A DNA stretch of 33,281 nucleotides, taken from the NCBI GenBank assembly GCA_002328485.1, contig DCUF01000077.1, positions 1 to 33,281 of the forward strand. The letters run 5' to 3'. Shown here piece by piece: positions 24,598 to 33,045 of this stretch. Each line of letters starts with the position of its first letter. Position 1 is the stretch's first letter. This DNA comes from Deltaproteobacteria bacterium UBA2221 (GTDB lineage: Bacteria; Desulfobacterota; Syntrophorhabdia; Syntrophorhabdales; WCHB1-27). A program made the translations under genes and the position numbers. Under the pieces are notes generated by a model. That model had not been told where the DNA came from and made no database searches. It worked only from the letters and a program-made list of their open reading frames with translations.

Positions 24598-25110
24598 CTA
24601 CACTACATTTGTGATTATTCTCTGTTTGCTGGGAAGGACGATTCTTGTTTTTTTGAAGCAGGACCCTGAGAGGCGGCGAAGGGTGGAGACGACTCTGAGC
24701 GTGATGGTTCTATCCTTTGCGGGAAGGAGAAAATCGAGGGATTTGATCTCTTTCATCTCCTCCAGCAGCTTTCTCGGCGAGGAGCCAAGTCCGGACGCCT
24801 TCATCCACTGGTGCAGGGTTCGCTTTAGCGTTAAGGCGAGAAAGTGGAGCAGGATATGAGCTTAGGTTCTCTCTTTCTTCTGGTGGAAGATCGGCCGCAT
24901 CCCTAGATCCTGCTTGGCAGCGCGGCTGTTGTTCCGGAAGTCTTCCGATCTGCCTTTCGGCTCTCTGTCTGTCTCTGACTTTGCCCTATAGAGCCCGCTC
25001 CGCCGCTTTCGCAAGTTTTTCTTCAAGTCTTGCGACGAAGCAGTCGACCATCAGTCCCGTCAGGGGAGAGACAGAGCTTCACCTCAACTCCCGGCTGCAC
25101 CGCTTCGCAG
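24598..25110 (-). pseudogene. Decayed IS1634/IS4-type transposase
   Basis: Reading the minus strand gives broken pieces of one DDE transposase in order. A fragment near 25088-25040 (VEVKLCLSPDGT) is followed by RLEEKLAKAAERA, a TAG stop, and RDRQRAERQIGRL. The frame then shifts to NNSRAAKQDLGMRPIFHQKKER, where a segment between SRAA and DLG seems deleted. A TAA stop follows, then AHILLHFLALTLKRTLHQWM, GLGSSPRKLLEEM and KSLDFLLPAKDRTITLRVVS, with the true stop at 24598. The pieces match my memory of IS1634-type transposase C-termini. With two stops, a frameshift and no N-terminal catalytic half it cannot be active. I could not define terminal inverted repeats, so the element's limits are unknown. 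It lies 160 bases from tRNA-Val. Confidence 0.7.
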
Positions 25111-25245
25111 CCTTTTTCTTAAAAGCTGCGCTCGAAATTCTTCAGCAGAGACCTCCCTCTGTAGTTATGCGGGGCCTCCCGACAGATATGGAGATGCAGG
25201 CTAGCCCCCTCCTTTCTGGGAATGACAAAAACGTCCTGCAAAAAT

Positions 25246-25278
25246 CAAAAAGCCGAAGCCCAACCATGGCTTCTCGGC
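25246..25278 (-). terminator. Rho-independent terminator-like hairpin
   Basis: On the minus strand GCCGAGAAGCC, a seven-base loop and GGCTTCGGC are followed by TTTTTGATTTTTG. The stem is strong with one bulged base. No intact minus-strand gene lies upstream, so it may be a leftover of a lost gene or of the degraded element. Confidence 0.6.
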
Positions 25279-25678
25279 TTTGTCGCAGGTCCAAAGCATG
25301 GCCCTTCCTCTGTAGACCCCCAAAAATACGGAACTGTCTTTTATTGCGGGTCCTTGATGAAGGATGAAGCAGGGCATGTTTTTTGTCAACCGGCAAATGC
25401 TCTCATCTATGAAACATAACAGCTATCGAATGATTGAGGCAATTGACCGAGAGGATAGATTGCAGATGCCTTTAGGCTAATGCACCTGGCTTAAACCGCC
25501 ATGGATCGATTCTGCCGCAAAAAAGCCGTTACCCTTCGTTCGCCCTAAGTCTTGCTGAATACTGCTTGACTTGAGTGGGCATCGAGATGTTGTTGGATAG
25601 TTGCATGGCCGGCAACAATAGAGGAGTAGGAGATCAAGACGGGCAAAACATGGTAATATTTGCGGCAGAAGAGGTGGT
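25279..25678. other. Gene-free tract ahead of the glycosyltransferase cassette
   Basis: I see no gene here: short open frames on both strands lack ribosome-binding sites and any family resemblance. Near the end, TTGTTG (25590s) and CAACAA (25610s) form a short inverted repeat some 70 bases before the glycosyltransferase start, and a TTGACT near 25568 could be a -35, but no matching -10 is convincing. Confidence 0.4.
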
Positions 25679-27214
25679 ATGGAATACAAATACGAGGATT
25701 GCCGGATAGGTAAAGGGGATGAGCTTCAGGGAAGAGACTATCTGCTCTACAGAGTCTACGAGATATTGCCTGGTTTTCTCTCGTGGTTCACGATCTTTGC
25801 TGCTCTGTTCTGCTCATGGAAGTACCCGATGCAGACTGCCGTTTTTATAATAGCCTTTGATGTCTTCTGGTTGTTGAAGACGGTATACCTTTCATTACAT
25901 TTAAGGGCAAACTGGAAGAGGATAAGAAATCACATCAATACTGACTGGGCGCAGAAGCTCGAAAGCATCGAGCACGATCACATCCTTCATATGATTATGC
26001 TCCCATTCTACAAGGAGGATGAACCCCTGGTGGAAAAAACGATCATGACTCTGCTGCAATGCAAGTATGATAAAAAAAGAATGATCGTTGTCCTCGCAGC
26101 AGAAGAGAGAGCTGGGGCGGAATCACGGAGTGTTGCCGATTCCATGAAGAACAAGTATGGCGAAAGGTTTGCGCACTTCCTCGTTACTGTTCATCCGGAC
26201 GGGATACCCGGCGAACTTGCCGGAAAGGGATCGAACATAGCCTTTGCTGCTGAAGAGGCCAGAAAGGAGCTACTGGACAGACACGGGATTGACTACAGAA
26301 ATGTCCTTGTCTCCGCATTCGATATAGACACCATTGTGTACGAGCAGTATTTCGCCTGTCTCACGTATATGTTCTTGACAAACGACCGGCCCTACAGGAC
26401 CTCATTTCAGCCGGTCCCTGTTTTCAATAACAACATATTCGAAGCGCCTGCGGTTTCTCGTGTCGTGGCCTATTCGGCTACATTCTGGCAGATGGTCCAG
26501 CAGGAGAGGCAGGAAAGGCTCTGCACGTTCAGTTCCCACTCGATACCCTTCAGCACTCTCTACGAGATCGGGTACTGGCAGAGCAACATGGTCAGCGAAG
26601 ACTCCAGGATCTTCTGGAACTGTTACATGAAGTATGATGGAGACTACATAGTGACCCCCATGTCATACCCCGTATCGATGGACGCAAACCTCGCCTCCGG
26701 TGTATGGCAGACAGTGAAGAATATCTACAAGCAGCAGAGGCGCTGGTCGTACGGGGTTGAAAACTTCGCCTATATCATGTTCAATTTCTCGAAAAACAAC
26801 AGAATAAGATTCAGGGAGAAGCTAAGGATATTCCTCATTAATATTGACGGCTATTGGTCGCTTGCCACGAACCCTATAATGATATTCCTGCTTGGATGGA
26901 TGCCGATACTCCTCGGCGGAAGGGAATTCAACAGTACTATGCTGAGCTTTAACCTGCCCTATATCACCAGAGATATCATGATCATCACCATGTCGAATCT
27001 CGTTCTTTCCTATATGATAGCTATCAGCCTTATGCCGGCGATGGGCGGAGGAGCAAGACGCAGGCAGTTCTACCACATCGCGCAATGGCTGCTGGTACCG
27101 TTAACGATAACTGTATTCGGGGCGATACCCGCTCTCGATGCGCAAACCAGACTCATGTTTGGCAAGTACATGGGATTCTGGGTAACCCCAAAATACAGGG
27201 AAGAGCAGTCATGA
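25679..27214 (+). CDS. Membrane-bound family 2 glycosyltransferase, Patescibacteria-like
   Basis: This 511-residue protein has two N-terminal membrane helices (about 28-46 and 52-72), a cytoplasmic GT2 catalytic domain and three or four C-terminal helices (about 383-475). The domain carries a DID metal/UDP-sugar motif at 215-217, a SED acid-base motif at 306-308 and QQRRW at 352-356, the set seen in processive GT2 enzymes such as cellulose and hyaluronan synthases. It probably polymerises or exports a surface glycan; the sugar is not predictable. From memory, the segments MLPFYKEDEP, GELAGKGSNIAFAA and ALDAQTRLMFGKYMGFW resemble proteins common in Patescibacteria (CPR). AGAGG precedes the ATG. 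It overlaps the PEGA gene as ATGA. Codon use is more A/T-rich than in flanking genes, consistent with transfer. Confidence 0.88.
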   Translation: MEYKYEDCRIGKGDELQGRDYLLYRVYEILPGFLSWFTIFAALFCSWKYPMQTAVFIIAFDVFWLLKTVYLSLHLRANWKRIRNHINTDWAQKLESIEHDHILHMIMLPFYKEDEPLVEKTIMTLLQCKYDKKRMIVVLAAEERAGAESRSVADSMKNKYGERFAHFLVTVHPDGIPGELAGKGSNIAFAAEEARKELLDRHGIDYRNVLVSAFDIDTIVYEQYFACLTYMFLTNDRPYRTSFQPVPVFNNNIFEAPAVSRVVAYSATFWQMVQQERQERLCTFSSHSIPFSTLYEIGYWQSNMVSEDSRIFWNCYMKYDGDYIVTPMSYPVSMDANLASGVWQTVKNIYKQQRRWSYGVENFAYIMFNFSKNNRIRFREKLRIFLINIDGYWSLATNPIMIFLLGWMPILLGGREFNSTMLSFNLPYITRDIMIITMSNLVLSYMIAISLMPAMGGGARRRQFYHIAQWLLVPLTITVFGAIPALDAQTRLMFGKYMGFWVTPKYREEQS

Positions 27215-28182
27215 CACGTAACAAGAAGCGGATCTACCTTCTGGGTCTCTTCGCGGTATTTATTGTCGTCATACCATTGCTGATACTCTATTCGTCAGGG
27301 TACCGGTTAGATAGCAGATTTCGTCTGGTCAAGACAGGAGGAATCTATATCATAAACAACGAATCTGGCGCAGTTGTCAGGCTCAACGGGAAAACTGTCA
27401 GGAAAGCCGGCATGTTCGAGGCGAATATACTCATCCGCGATCTGATACCAAAGAGATACCTCTTGACGGTCGAGAAGGACGGGTACCGAAAATGGAAGAA
27501 GAAGATCCACGTTGAGGAAAAGAAGGTCCAAATATGTTATCCACTGCTCATACCACTGGAGATTAATCAGCAACGAGTCCAGAAGTACCTGCCTGAACAG
27601 GAGCAGAAGGGGAAAAAGAAGAAGCGGAAGGTGACCGAGGAATACTCAGAGGCGATGAAGCTTTTTGACACCTACAAAAAAAGTGCAAAGAAAGCGAATC
27701 AGGGGCGGGAGGATAGCGAAGATACAGAGAGTTGGGTTGGCTCTGAAAAAAGGCTGAAAAATAAAGTTCTCCTTTTTCGTGAGGGGAACAAGATACACGT
27801 TAGATGGACAGGCATGGATAAAAGGCGCCCGTTCTTCATCGACGCATCGGGTAAGCAACCCGTATTCTTTCCACGCCGACGAATCCTGTCCTTCGAGTTC
27901 TTCCCGGAAAGGCACGATTCCGTGCTGGTATTGCTCGACAACCTCAACCTGTACGTATTAGAAATCGATCGGAGGTTCGGTATCCATAACATTCACAGAA
28001 TAGCGTCAAAGTGTAGCAGGTTCCTTGTCAAGGATGAGTTTGTGTACTACTTGTCCGGGAGTGAGATGTACAGGATTGACTTTGAACCGAACTCCGACGC
28101 TGCAGGAGCAGGGTACCCCCCAGAAGACCCACCGAAAAGGGGGACTGCCGCTTCAAATAGGGTGCCGCAAAGTGATGCCTAA
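27211..28182 (+). CDS. PEGA-domain membrane-anchored protein
   Basis: This 323-residue protein starts with a positively charged stretch and one membrane helix (about 8-28), which would place the rest outside the cytoplasm. A PEGA domain follows (about 43-105: TGGIYIINNESGAVVRLNGK, with KRYLLTVEKDGYRKW), a surface-associated fold thought to bind the cell envelope. A strongly basic linker (GKKKKRK) leads to a part that looks like beta-propeller blades (RRRILSFEFFPERHDSVLVLLDNLNLYVLEI). The last 30 residues are Pro/Gly-rich and unlike the rest, suggesting loss of the normal C-terminus. Its ATG overlaps the glycosyltransferase stop. PEGA proteins of this build, with YSSGYRLD after the helix, are typical of Patescibacteria. 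Its role with the glycosyltransferase is unknown. Confidence 0.78.
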   Translation: MTRNKKRIYLLGLFAVFIVVIPLLILYSSGYRLDSRFRLVKTGGIYIINNESGAVVRLNGKTVRKAGMFEANILIRDLIPKRYLLTVEKDGYRKWKKKIHVEEKKVQICYPLLIPLEINQQRVQKYLPEQEQKGKKKKRKVTEEYSEAMKLFDTYKKSAKKANQGREDSEDTESWVGSEKRLKNKVLLFREGNKIHVRWTGMDKRRPFFIDASGKQPVFFPRRRILSFEFFPERHDSVLVLLDNLNLYVLEIDRRFGIHNIHRIASKCSRFLVKDEFVYYLSGSEMYRIDFEPNSDAAGAGYPPEDPPKRGTAASNRVPQSDA

Positions 28183-28203
28183 CGCCCCACTTCCCGTGGC
28201 GTT
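28181..28203 (+). terminator. Weak hairpin at the end of the PEGA gene
   Basis: AACGCCCCAC (28181-28190) pairs with GTGGCGTT (28196-28203) with two bulged C residues, overlapping the stop codon. Only a short T-rich stretch (CTTCC) follows, so termination would be weak. Confidence 0.35.
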
Positions 28204-28611
28204 CTTCCAGTATTCTCATGAGAAGGGGAGGCGAAGGCGAGGGGGTGGTAGGTTTGAGAATCGTAGCTGAGATCGGGCAGATAGATCTGAAGCCCGTGTG
28301 GGTTTCTTAATAATACTAATGAGTTATTTCCGACCTTTACCTCGCCTATGGTAACGCACTGAGTTGTGAAGTATTCATCGCGAAACATAGGGAATTATGG
28401 GGTAAGGGGAGGGTAGGAGGGGCTCCGCTAAGCTCTTGAAATCCTGATTAAAACGAAAATGAGGGGGAGCCTTCGGACCCCTTCGATTCGCACAGTCGGC
28501 TTTTCTAGAACATCTTCAGAGCAACGATGTCCGTGTCAACCGTTTAGAGGTCCCGTAGCGTGTGGATGAAATTCTGGGGAGGTGCCATGGCGGTAGGCCA
28601 AGCCGAATTGA
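28204..28611. other. Gene-free, G-rich tract with the right copy of the direct repeat
   Basis: I see no supported gene. The tract holds purine-rich runs (28226-28252 and 28397-28428), a GGCTCC/GGAGCC inverted repeat around 28429-28474, and the 28364-28395 match to 24498-24529. The reading frame on the minus strand from 28388 has no ribosome-binding site and no family I know. It may be worn insertion-element DNA. Confidence 0.4.
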
Positions 28612-29286
28612 TTATTCTTCGTTCCGGAAGGACCTCGGCTCTAAATCAAGGGATGTAATACCTTCCTTAATGGCATATTTTGTCAACTCGGCTATGCTAC
28701 TGAGGCCGAGCTTCTTCATGATCTGCTTGCGGTGTGCCTCGGCGGTCTTTGTGCTGATATTTAAGATGGAGGCAATCTTTTTGGTCGCATTGCCTTCGGC
28801 GAGAAGCTGAAGCACCTCCCTCTCCCTCGGGGTAAGGAGATCGTAGGCCGTAGAGTTGCTTCCCGATGGATTTCGAAGGTATTCATCAACTACCACGCCT
28901 GTCACTTTTTGGCTTAAGTACATGTGACCGCTGGATACGGTTCGGATTGCACCGACCAGTTCCTCGAATGCGCAATCCTTCAACAGGTAGCCAGAGGCCC
29001 CGGCCTTCAGCATCTCTACCACGAATCTTTTATCCGAGTGCATGGATAGGGCGATTACCTTGATATCACTCGTCCGGGCGAGTATCTGACGGGTCGCCTC
29101 TATACCGTTCAAATCCGGCATGCCAATGTCCATGATCACGATGTCAGGGCGCAATTTCTCGCTCACCCGGACGGCCGAGATTCCATCCTGTACCTCGTCC
29201 ACAACCTCCATGTCCGACTGTTTTTGCAGGAGTGAGCGTAAACCCTCGCGTATGATTTTATGGTCGTCTGCCAAAAGAATCCGCAT
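28612..29286 (-). CDS. NarL/FixJ-family response regulator
   Basis: The 224-residue protein has an N-terminal receiver (ADDHK acidic pocket; phospho-acceptor Asp53 in IMDIGMPDLNG; Lys in LLKDC) and a C-terminal LuxR-type helix-turn-helix (LTPREREVLQLLAEGNATKKIA, STKTAEAHRKQIMKKLG). It should bind DNA as a dimer after phosphorylation. No histidine kinase gene is adjacent, so the partner is unknown. The ATG at 29286 has AGGGGG about ten bases upstream; a TTG two codons earlier is better spaced (four bases) and may be the true start. Confidence 0.94.
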   Translation of the reverse strand: MRILLADDHKIIREGLRSLLQKQSDMEVVDEVQDGISAVRVSEKLRPDIVIMDIGMPDLNGIEATRQILARTSDIKVIALSMHSDKRFVVEMLKAGASGYLLKDCAFEELVGAIRTVSSGHMYLSQKVTGVVVDEYLRNPSGSNSTAYDLLTPREREVLQLLAEGNATKKIASILNISTKTAEAHRKQIMKKLGLSSIAELTKYAIKEGITSLDLEPRSFRNEE

Positions 29287-29667
29287 GCTCAAGCAGCCCC
29301 CTTCTGAACATTTGTTGATGGAAACGCTCGGATCCTTGTTTTTGACCGTACCCTGGTTTGCACCGCCATTGCACGGGCGCCATTCGTCGCCTGTTGCCTT
29401 TGGTCACAACCACAGCTTAGACTGGGAACGAGTTGCCTATTATCCGCTGGTGCAGCAGACTCTACGCGCAGCCCGCCTGATGACGGATCTCGCTTCATCA
29501 CCTTTCCTGATGAGTTCCGTTTCGAACGCCTTTGTTGAAGAAAGGCCTTCAACCTTATCTTACGCTGAGCCAAGTTGGAATGCGCTTTCGACCTATCCGA
29601 AGGCTCCCTTCGACAATCCCGATCCAATCGACAGAGCGCTCGCTCCCTGCGGTTGCTGCAACAAACC
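29287..29667. other. Tract between the response regulator and the antiporter, no supported gene
   Basis: Open frames exist on both strands (a basic 112-residue frame on minus, a longer frame on plus that runs across the regulator gene). Neither has a good start site or a recognisable domain, and their composition is irregular. I list none as genes. The tract must contain the regulator's promoter, and the trailer of the antiporter operon. Confidence 0.5.
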
Positions 29668-30978
29668 TCAAAAGAAGATAAAGGTAACCAGTAAGAATAA
29701 GGGGACCAATATGCCCACCGACCAGGCCATGTAGCCGAAGAAGGAAGGCATCTCTATACCGTTCTCCTCACAGATGGCCTTGACCATGAAATTGGGTCCA
29801 TTGCCTACATAGGTATTGGCACCCATAAAGACGGCTCCCACAGATATGGCCTTGAGAAAGAACTGCGGAACCCCCACGATCAGATTCTCAGTGATGCCCT
29901 GAGCCACGGCCACACTTTTGGCAGTGGACAGGAAGACCAGGTAGGTAGGGGCATTGTCGAGGAAGCTGGAGAGACCGCCCGTAACCCAGAAGAATTTCCA
30001 GGGTACATTTACCCCCAGTTCGTTCCCGCTCACCTCCAGCAACTTCATGGGAGGAACCATGGTGATGAAGATGCCGGCAAAGAGCAGGGCCACCTCGATG
30101 ATGGGGTGATAGGTAAAAGCATTCTCTTCACGAAGAGCGACGGATGTAAAGTAGAGAGAGAGACCGGCAGCAGCGATCATCACGAGCTCACGGACAACCG
30201 GGGGAACAAAGAAGGCCCCGATGACCATGAGGAGGAAAACAAAGTTGACCATACCCCGTATCTCCAGCCTAGGTCCCGATACGGTGTCCATCTCCTGGAG
30301 AAGGGCCTCTTTATCTTCCTTCTTGATGAGATAGGAATCAATGAGATAGAAGAGGACGAGGAGAATGGCGACGGCAAAGATCCAGAAAGGGATCAGTTTG
30401 AATGTCCAGGTGAAGGGAACACCCCGCAAGAAGCCTAAGAAGAGGGGCGGGTCACCGAGAGGGGTAAGGAGACCGCCGATGTTGGAGACAAGGAAAATAA
30501 AGAAGACGAAGATGTGCAGCTTGTGCTTGCGCCAGCGGTTGGCCCTGATCATGGGTCTGATAAGGACCATGGATGCACCGGTGGTACCGATAAAGCTGGC
30601 AAAGACCGCTCCCACGAGAAGGAAGAGGGTATTCAGGCCCGGTGTTCCCCGGGCAGAAGTCTTGATCACCACGCCGCCGGCTATGATGAAGAGAGAGCCA
30701 AGCAATATAATGAAGGAAGCGTACTCAATGAGGGTATGGAGAAGGAGTATCTTCTCGTAAAAGACAATGATGATGGCAGCAGGGATGGCAAGGATCAAAG
30801 ACACATAACCATACCTTCTGCCCCACCATTCACTATTCACAAGGGGCAATATGGCGATAGAGAGGAGCAGTGCTACAAAAAAGGAGATAGACCATAAGGG
30901 AAAGACGACTTCATGCTCCGTCGATGCAAAGGCGCAGACGGGGAATAGACTGAAGAGGATCGTATAGAGAAGAGCCAT
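29668..30978 (-). CDS. Sodium:proton antiporter-type ion transporter (NhaD/CitM superfamily)
   Basis: This 436-residue inner-membrane protein has about 11-12 hydrophobic helices. The two conserved re-entrant loop regions of the ion transporter superfamily are visible: NIGGLLTPLGDPPLFLGFL (about 166-184) and SSFLDNAPTYLVF (near 341-353), with GANTYVGNGPNFMVKAI late in the sequence. Proteins of this type are annotated as sodium:proton antiporters. An N-terminal signal-like segment ends in CAFAS. GGAGG precedes the ATG by eight bases. It lies last in the operon with OadG- and OadB-like subunits and could exchange the sodium gradient they make for protons. Substrate is inferred. Confidence 0.8.
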   Translation of the reverse strand: MALLYTILFSLFPVCAFASTEHEVVFPLWSISFFVALLLSIAILPLVNSEWWGRRYGYVSLILAIPAAIIIVFYEKILLLHTLIEYASFIILLGSLFIIAGGVVIKTSARGTPGLNTLFLLVGAVFASFIGTTGASMVLIRPMIRANRWRKHKLHIFVFFIFLVSNIGGLLTPLGDPPLFLGFLRGVPFTWTFKLIPFWIFAVAILLVLFYLIDSYLIKKEDKEALLQEMDTVSGPRLEIRGMVNFVFLLMVIGAFFVPPVVRELVMIAAAGLSLYFTSVALREENAFTYHPIIEVALLFAGIFITMVPPMKLLEVSGNELGVNVPWKFFWVTGGLSSFLDNAPTYLVFLSTAKSVAVAQGITENLIVGVPQFFLKAISVGAVFMGANTYVGNGPNFMVKAICEENGIEMPSFFGYMAWSVGILVPLFLLVTFIFF

Positions 30979-31002
30979 TTCTCAAGCCTCCGGAAAACCA
31001 GG

Positions 31003-31836
31003 TTAATACAACATGCGGGAGAGGACCCCCACTTTCAGTTGATCGACGACATTGGTGACCTCGGACATCTTCCCGAGCCCCTCAAGGAGCTTTTCCTTGT
31101 CGCGGTTGCCCCCTACGACACCCTTGGCGGTAAGCACACCGCCGTCGGCGTGGAACTCAATCAGCGGACCATGGGCCAGCCCGAGATCGAAGACCACCAT
31201 TTCTGCCTTTCGCTCGAGGAGCCTGTTTTTGAGCCATGCCTCTGAGGAATCCTGGCTTATGCCTTCAAACGAGGTCCTGCTGAAAGAGGTCAGCAGGATG
31301 AGTGCTTTGTCGGACGGTATAAGGCTCAGGTTGATAACCATATGGAACTGGAGGGGATCGAAGAGATCCTTGTCGAAATAGTTCTTTATCCACTTCGACT
31401 TCCCTTTATCCTTGTCCTGAATGAGCTCCAGGGCATCATCGACGGTAAGGTTATTTTCATGGGCGATGGATCGCACCCTCTCGGAAAGGTTTCTCACAAG
31501 CTGGAGACTGATCAAGGAGGGGTAGTTAGCAAAAACAAGATGGGCGCCTGCCCCTACGATAACGACATCTCCTGCCAAGGCCAGTTCATAGAGGCAGAGG
31601 CTCAAGGCTGTCTTCTTGAAGGTCCTGTTCGTCATCAACTCGACCAGCTTATCGAGAAAACCAGGGTCTACCTCATCCTCTATACTTGAGACAAGAGGCG
31701 AGCCCTGCTTTGTGTATTGTTCCATGTTTCTGACAAACGTCTCATCTATATGGCGATAGCCCAATTCCTCCGAAAGCTGCTTGGCGAATTGGCTTCCACC
31801 CGAACCGTATGACCGCGAAACAGTGATTACCTTCAC
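31003..31836 (-). CDS. Cytidylate kinase-like family protein
   Basis: This 277-residue protein begins VKVITVSRSYGSGGSQFAKQL, a P-loop of the cytidylate-kinase-like family, in which the Lys of GKS is missing and a GSGGS loop is used instead. The N-terminal 200 residues fit the family (ELGYRHIDETFV; VIVGAGAHLVF; the lid DKDKGKSKWIKNYFD). The last 75 residues add a small alpha/beta domain (AEMVVFDLGLAHGPLIEFH), perhaps a BON- or CBS-like regulatory part. The start is GTG at 31836, with GGAGG five bases upstream; an ATG 21 codons earlier adds a hydrophobic stretch without support. Proteins like this are found beside sodium antiporters in Desulfobacterota. Whether it phosphorylates a nucleotide, a lipid or something else is unknown. 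Confidence 0.78.
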   Translation of the reverse strand: MKVITVSRSYGSGGSQFAKQLSEELGYRHIDETFVRNMEQYTKQGSPLVSSIEDEVDPGFLDKLVELMTNRTFKKTALSLCLYELALAGDVVIVGAGAHLVFANYPSLISLQLVRNLSERVRSIAHENNLTVDDALELIQDKDKGKSKWIKNYFDKDLFDPLQFHMVINLSLIPSDKALILLTSFSRTSFEGISQDSSEAWLKNRLLERKAEMVVFDLGLAHGPLIEFHADGGVLTAKGVVGGNRDKEKLLEGLGKMSEVTNVVDQLKVGVLSRMLY

Positions 31837-31917
31837 GAGAGCCTCCACAATAAGCTGGTACCCTGCAACAGGGTAGATAAGGAGGATGCCCGGAGACATC
31901 CTCCTGTATGGACTACT

Positions 31918-33033
31918 TTAATATTTTAATAGGGTAAGGAACATGCCTGCGGCAATGGCCGTACCGATAACCCCTGCCACATTCGGTCCCATGGCATGCA
32001 TGAGGAGGTGGTTTTTGGGGTCGTACTCAAGCCCAATTCTCTGGGAGACACGGGCAGCCATGGGAACGGCCGATACGCCGGCAGACCCAATGAGGGGGTT
32101 GATCTTCTCTTTCAGGAAAAGGTTCATCAGCTTTACGAGCATGATGCCACCGGCGCTGGAGAAGGCAAAGGCCACCAGGCCCAGGCAGAAGATGAACAGC
32201 GGGGCGGGCCGCAGGAAGTTATCGGCCTGCATGGTGGAGCCCACACTCAGGCCTAAGAAGATGGTGACAATATTCAAGAGGGCGTTCTGAGAGACGTCGG
32301 TAAGACGTGCGACAACCTTTGACTCACGCATGAGATTACCGAGCATCAGAAGACCGATCAAAGGAGCGATAGCAGGTACCAGAAGGGTGATGAGAACCGT
32401 TGCCACCAGAGGGAATACCATCCTCTCCAGCTTCGTAACCGGCCGCATCTGTTTCATCCGGATCACTCTTTCTTTCTTGGTGGTGAGGAGTCTCATGATG
32501 GGGGGCTGGATGAGGGGAACCATCGCCATGTAGGAATAGGCCGCCACCGCGGTAGCACCGAGGATCTGGGGGGCGAGGGCCTGGGTAATATAGATCGTGG
32601 TCGGGCCATCAGCCCCGCCGATGATGCCGATGCTTGCTGCTTCCTTGACGGTGAAGCCGAGGGCAACGGCCCCAAAGAGGGCGATATACACGCCCAACTG
32701 GGCCGCTGCGCCGATGATCAGGGTTTTCGGGTTAGCGATCATGGGGCCGAAATCGGTGAGCGCCCCGACGCCGAGAAAGATAAGGCAGGGAATGACCTCC
32801 CACTCAAGACCGTAGTGATAGAACAACTGAATCAGCTCTCCTTTGCCTGTGAGCGGGGCAAGAGGCATATTGACCAGAAAAATGCTGAACCCGATGGGTA
32901 CGAGTAGCAGGGGTTCGAAATCCTTGGAGATGGCAAGGTACATAAAGAAGAGGCCGATGGCCCACATGACCACATGGCCCCAGGTGATGGCCACAAAACC
33001 GGTTTTCGCGATGACTGTTGCAAAGATATCCAT
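31918..33033 (-). CDS. Sodium-translocating decarboxylase beta subunit (OadB/GcdB/MmdB family)
   Basis: This 371-residue membrane protein is the sodium channel subunit of biotin-dependent decarboxylases (oxaloacetate, methylmalonyl-CoA, glutaconyl-CoA). The signature GIIGGADGPTTIYIT places the essential Asp at residue 142, equivalent to Asp203 of Klebsiella OadB, and NALLNIVTIFLGLSVGSTM matches the conserved helix with Asn and Ser residues. Several hydrophobic helices span the length. The size is nearer to GcdB or MmdB than to OadB. Two ATG codons occur; 33033 has AGGAGG about eight bases ahead, while 33039 has only two. The catalytic and biotin subunits are not in the window, so the substrate is open. 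Confidence 0.93.
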   Translation of the reverse strand: MDIFATVIAKTGFVAITWGHVVMWAIGLFFMYLAISKDFEPLLLVPIGFSIFLVNMPLAPLTGKGELIQLFYHYGLEWEVIPCLIFLGVGALTDFGPMIANPKTLIIGAAAQLGVYIALFGAVALGFTVKEAASIGIIGGADGPTTIYITQALAPQILGATAVAAYSYMAMVPLIQPPIMRLLTTKKERVIRMKQMRPVTKLERMVFPLVATVLITLLVPAIAPLIGLLMLGNLMRESKVVARLTDVSQNALLNIVTIFLGLSVGSTMQADNFLRPAPLFIFCLGLVAFAFSSAGGIMLVKLMNLFLKEKINPLIGSAGVSAVPMAARVSQRIGLEYDPKNHLLMHAMGPNVAGVIGTAIAAGMFLTLLKY

Positions 33034-33045
33034 TAACATTCCCTC

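Noticed and set aside
25093..25117. GGCTGC-N8-GCAGCC followed by TTTTTCTT, a plus-strand terminator-like hairpin.
   Set aside because: It falls inside the decayed transposase with no plus-strand transcript to end; probably accidental.
24365..28600. Search for a second copy of the tRNA-Val 3' end as an integration attachment site.
   Set aside because: No match to the T arm or acceptor end was seen downstream, and no integrase gene is present, so a tRNA-integrated island is not shown.
29120..29734. 204-codon plus-strand frame across the response regulator start and antiporter end.
   Set aside because: It overlaps two real genes in antisense, is Ser/Arg-rich, and has no start site.
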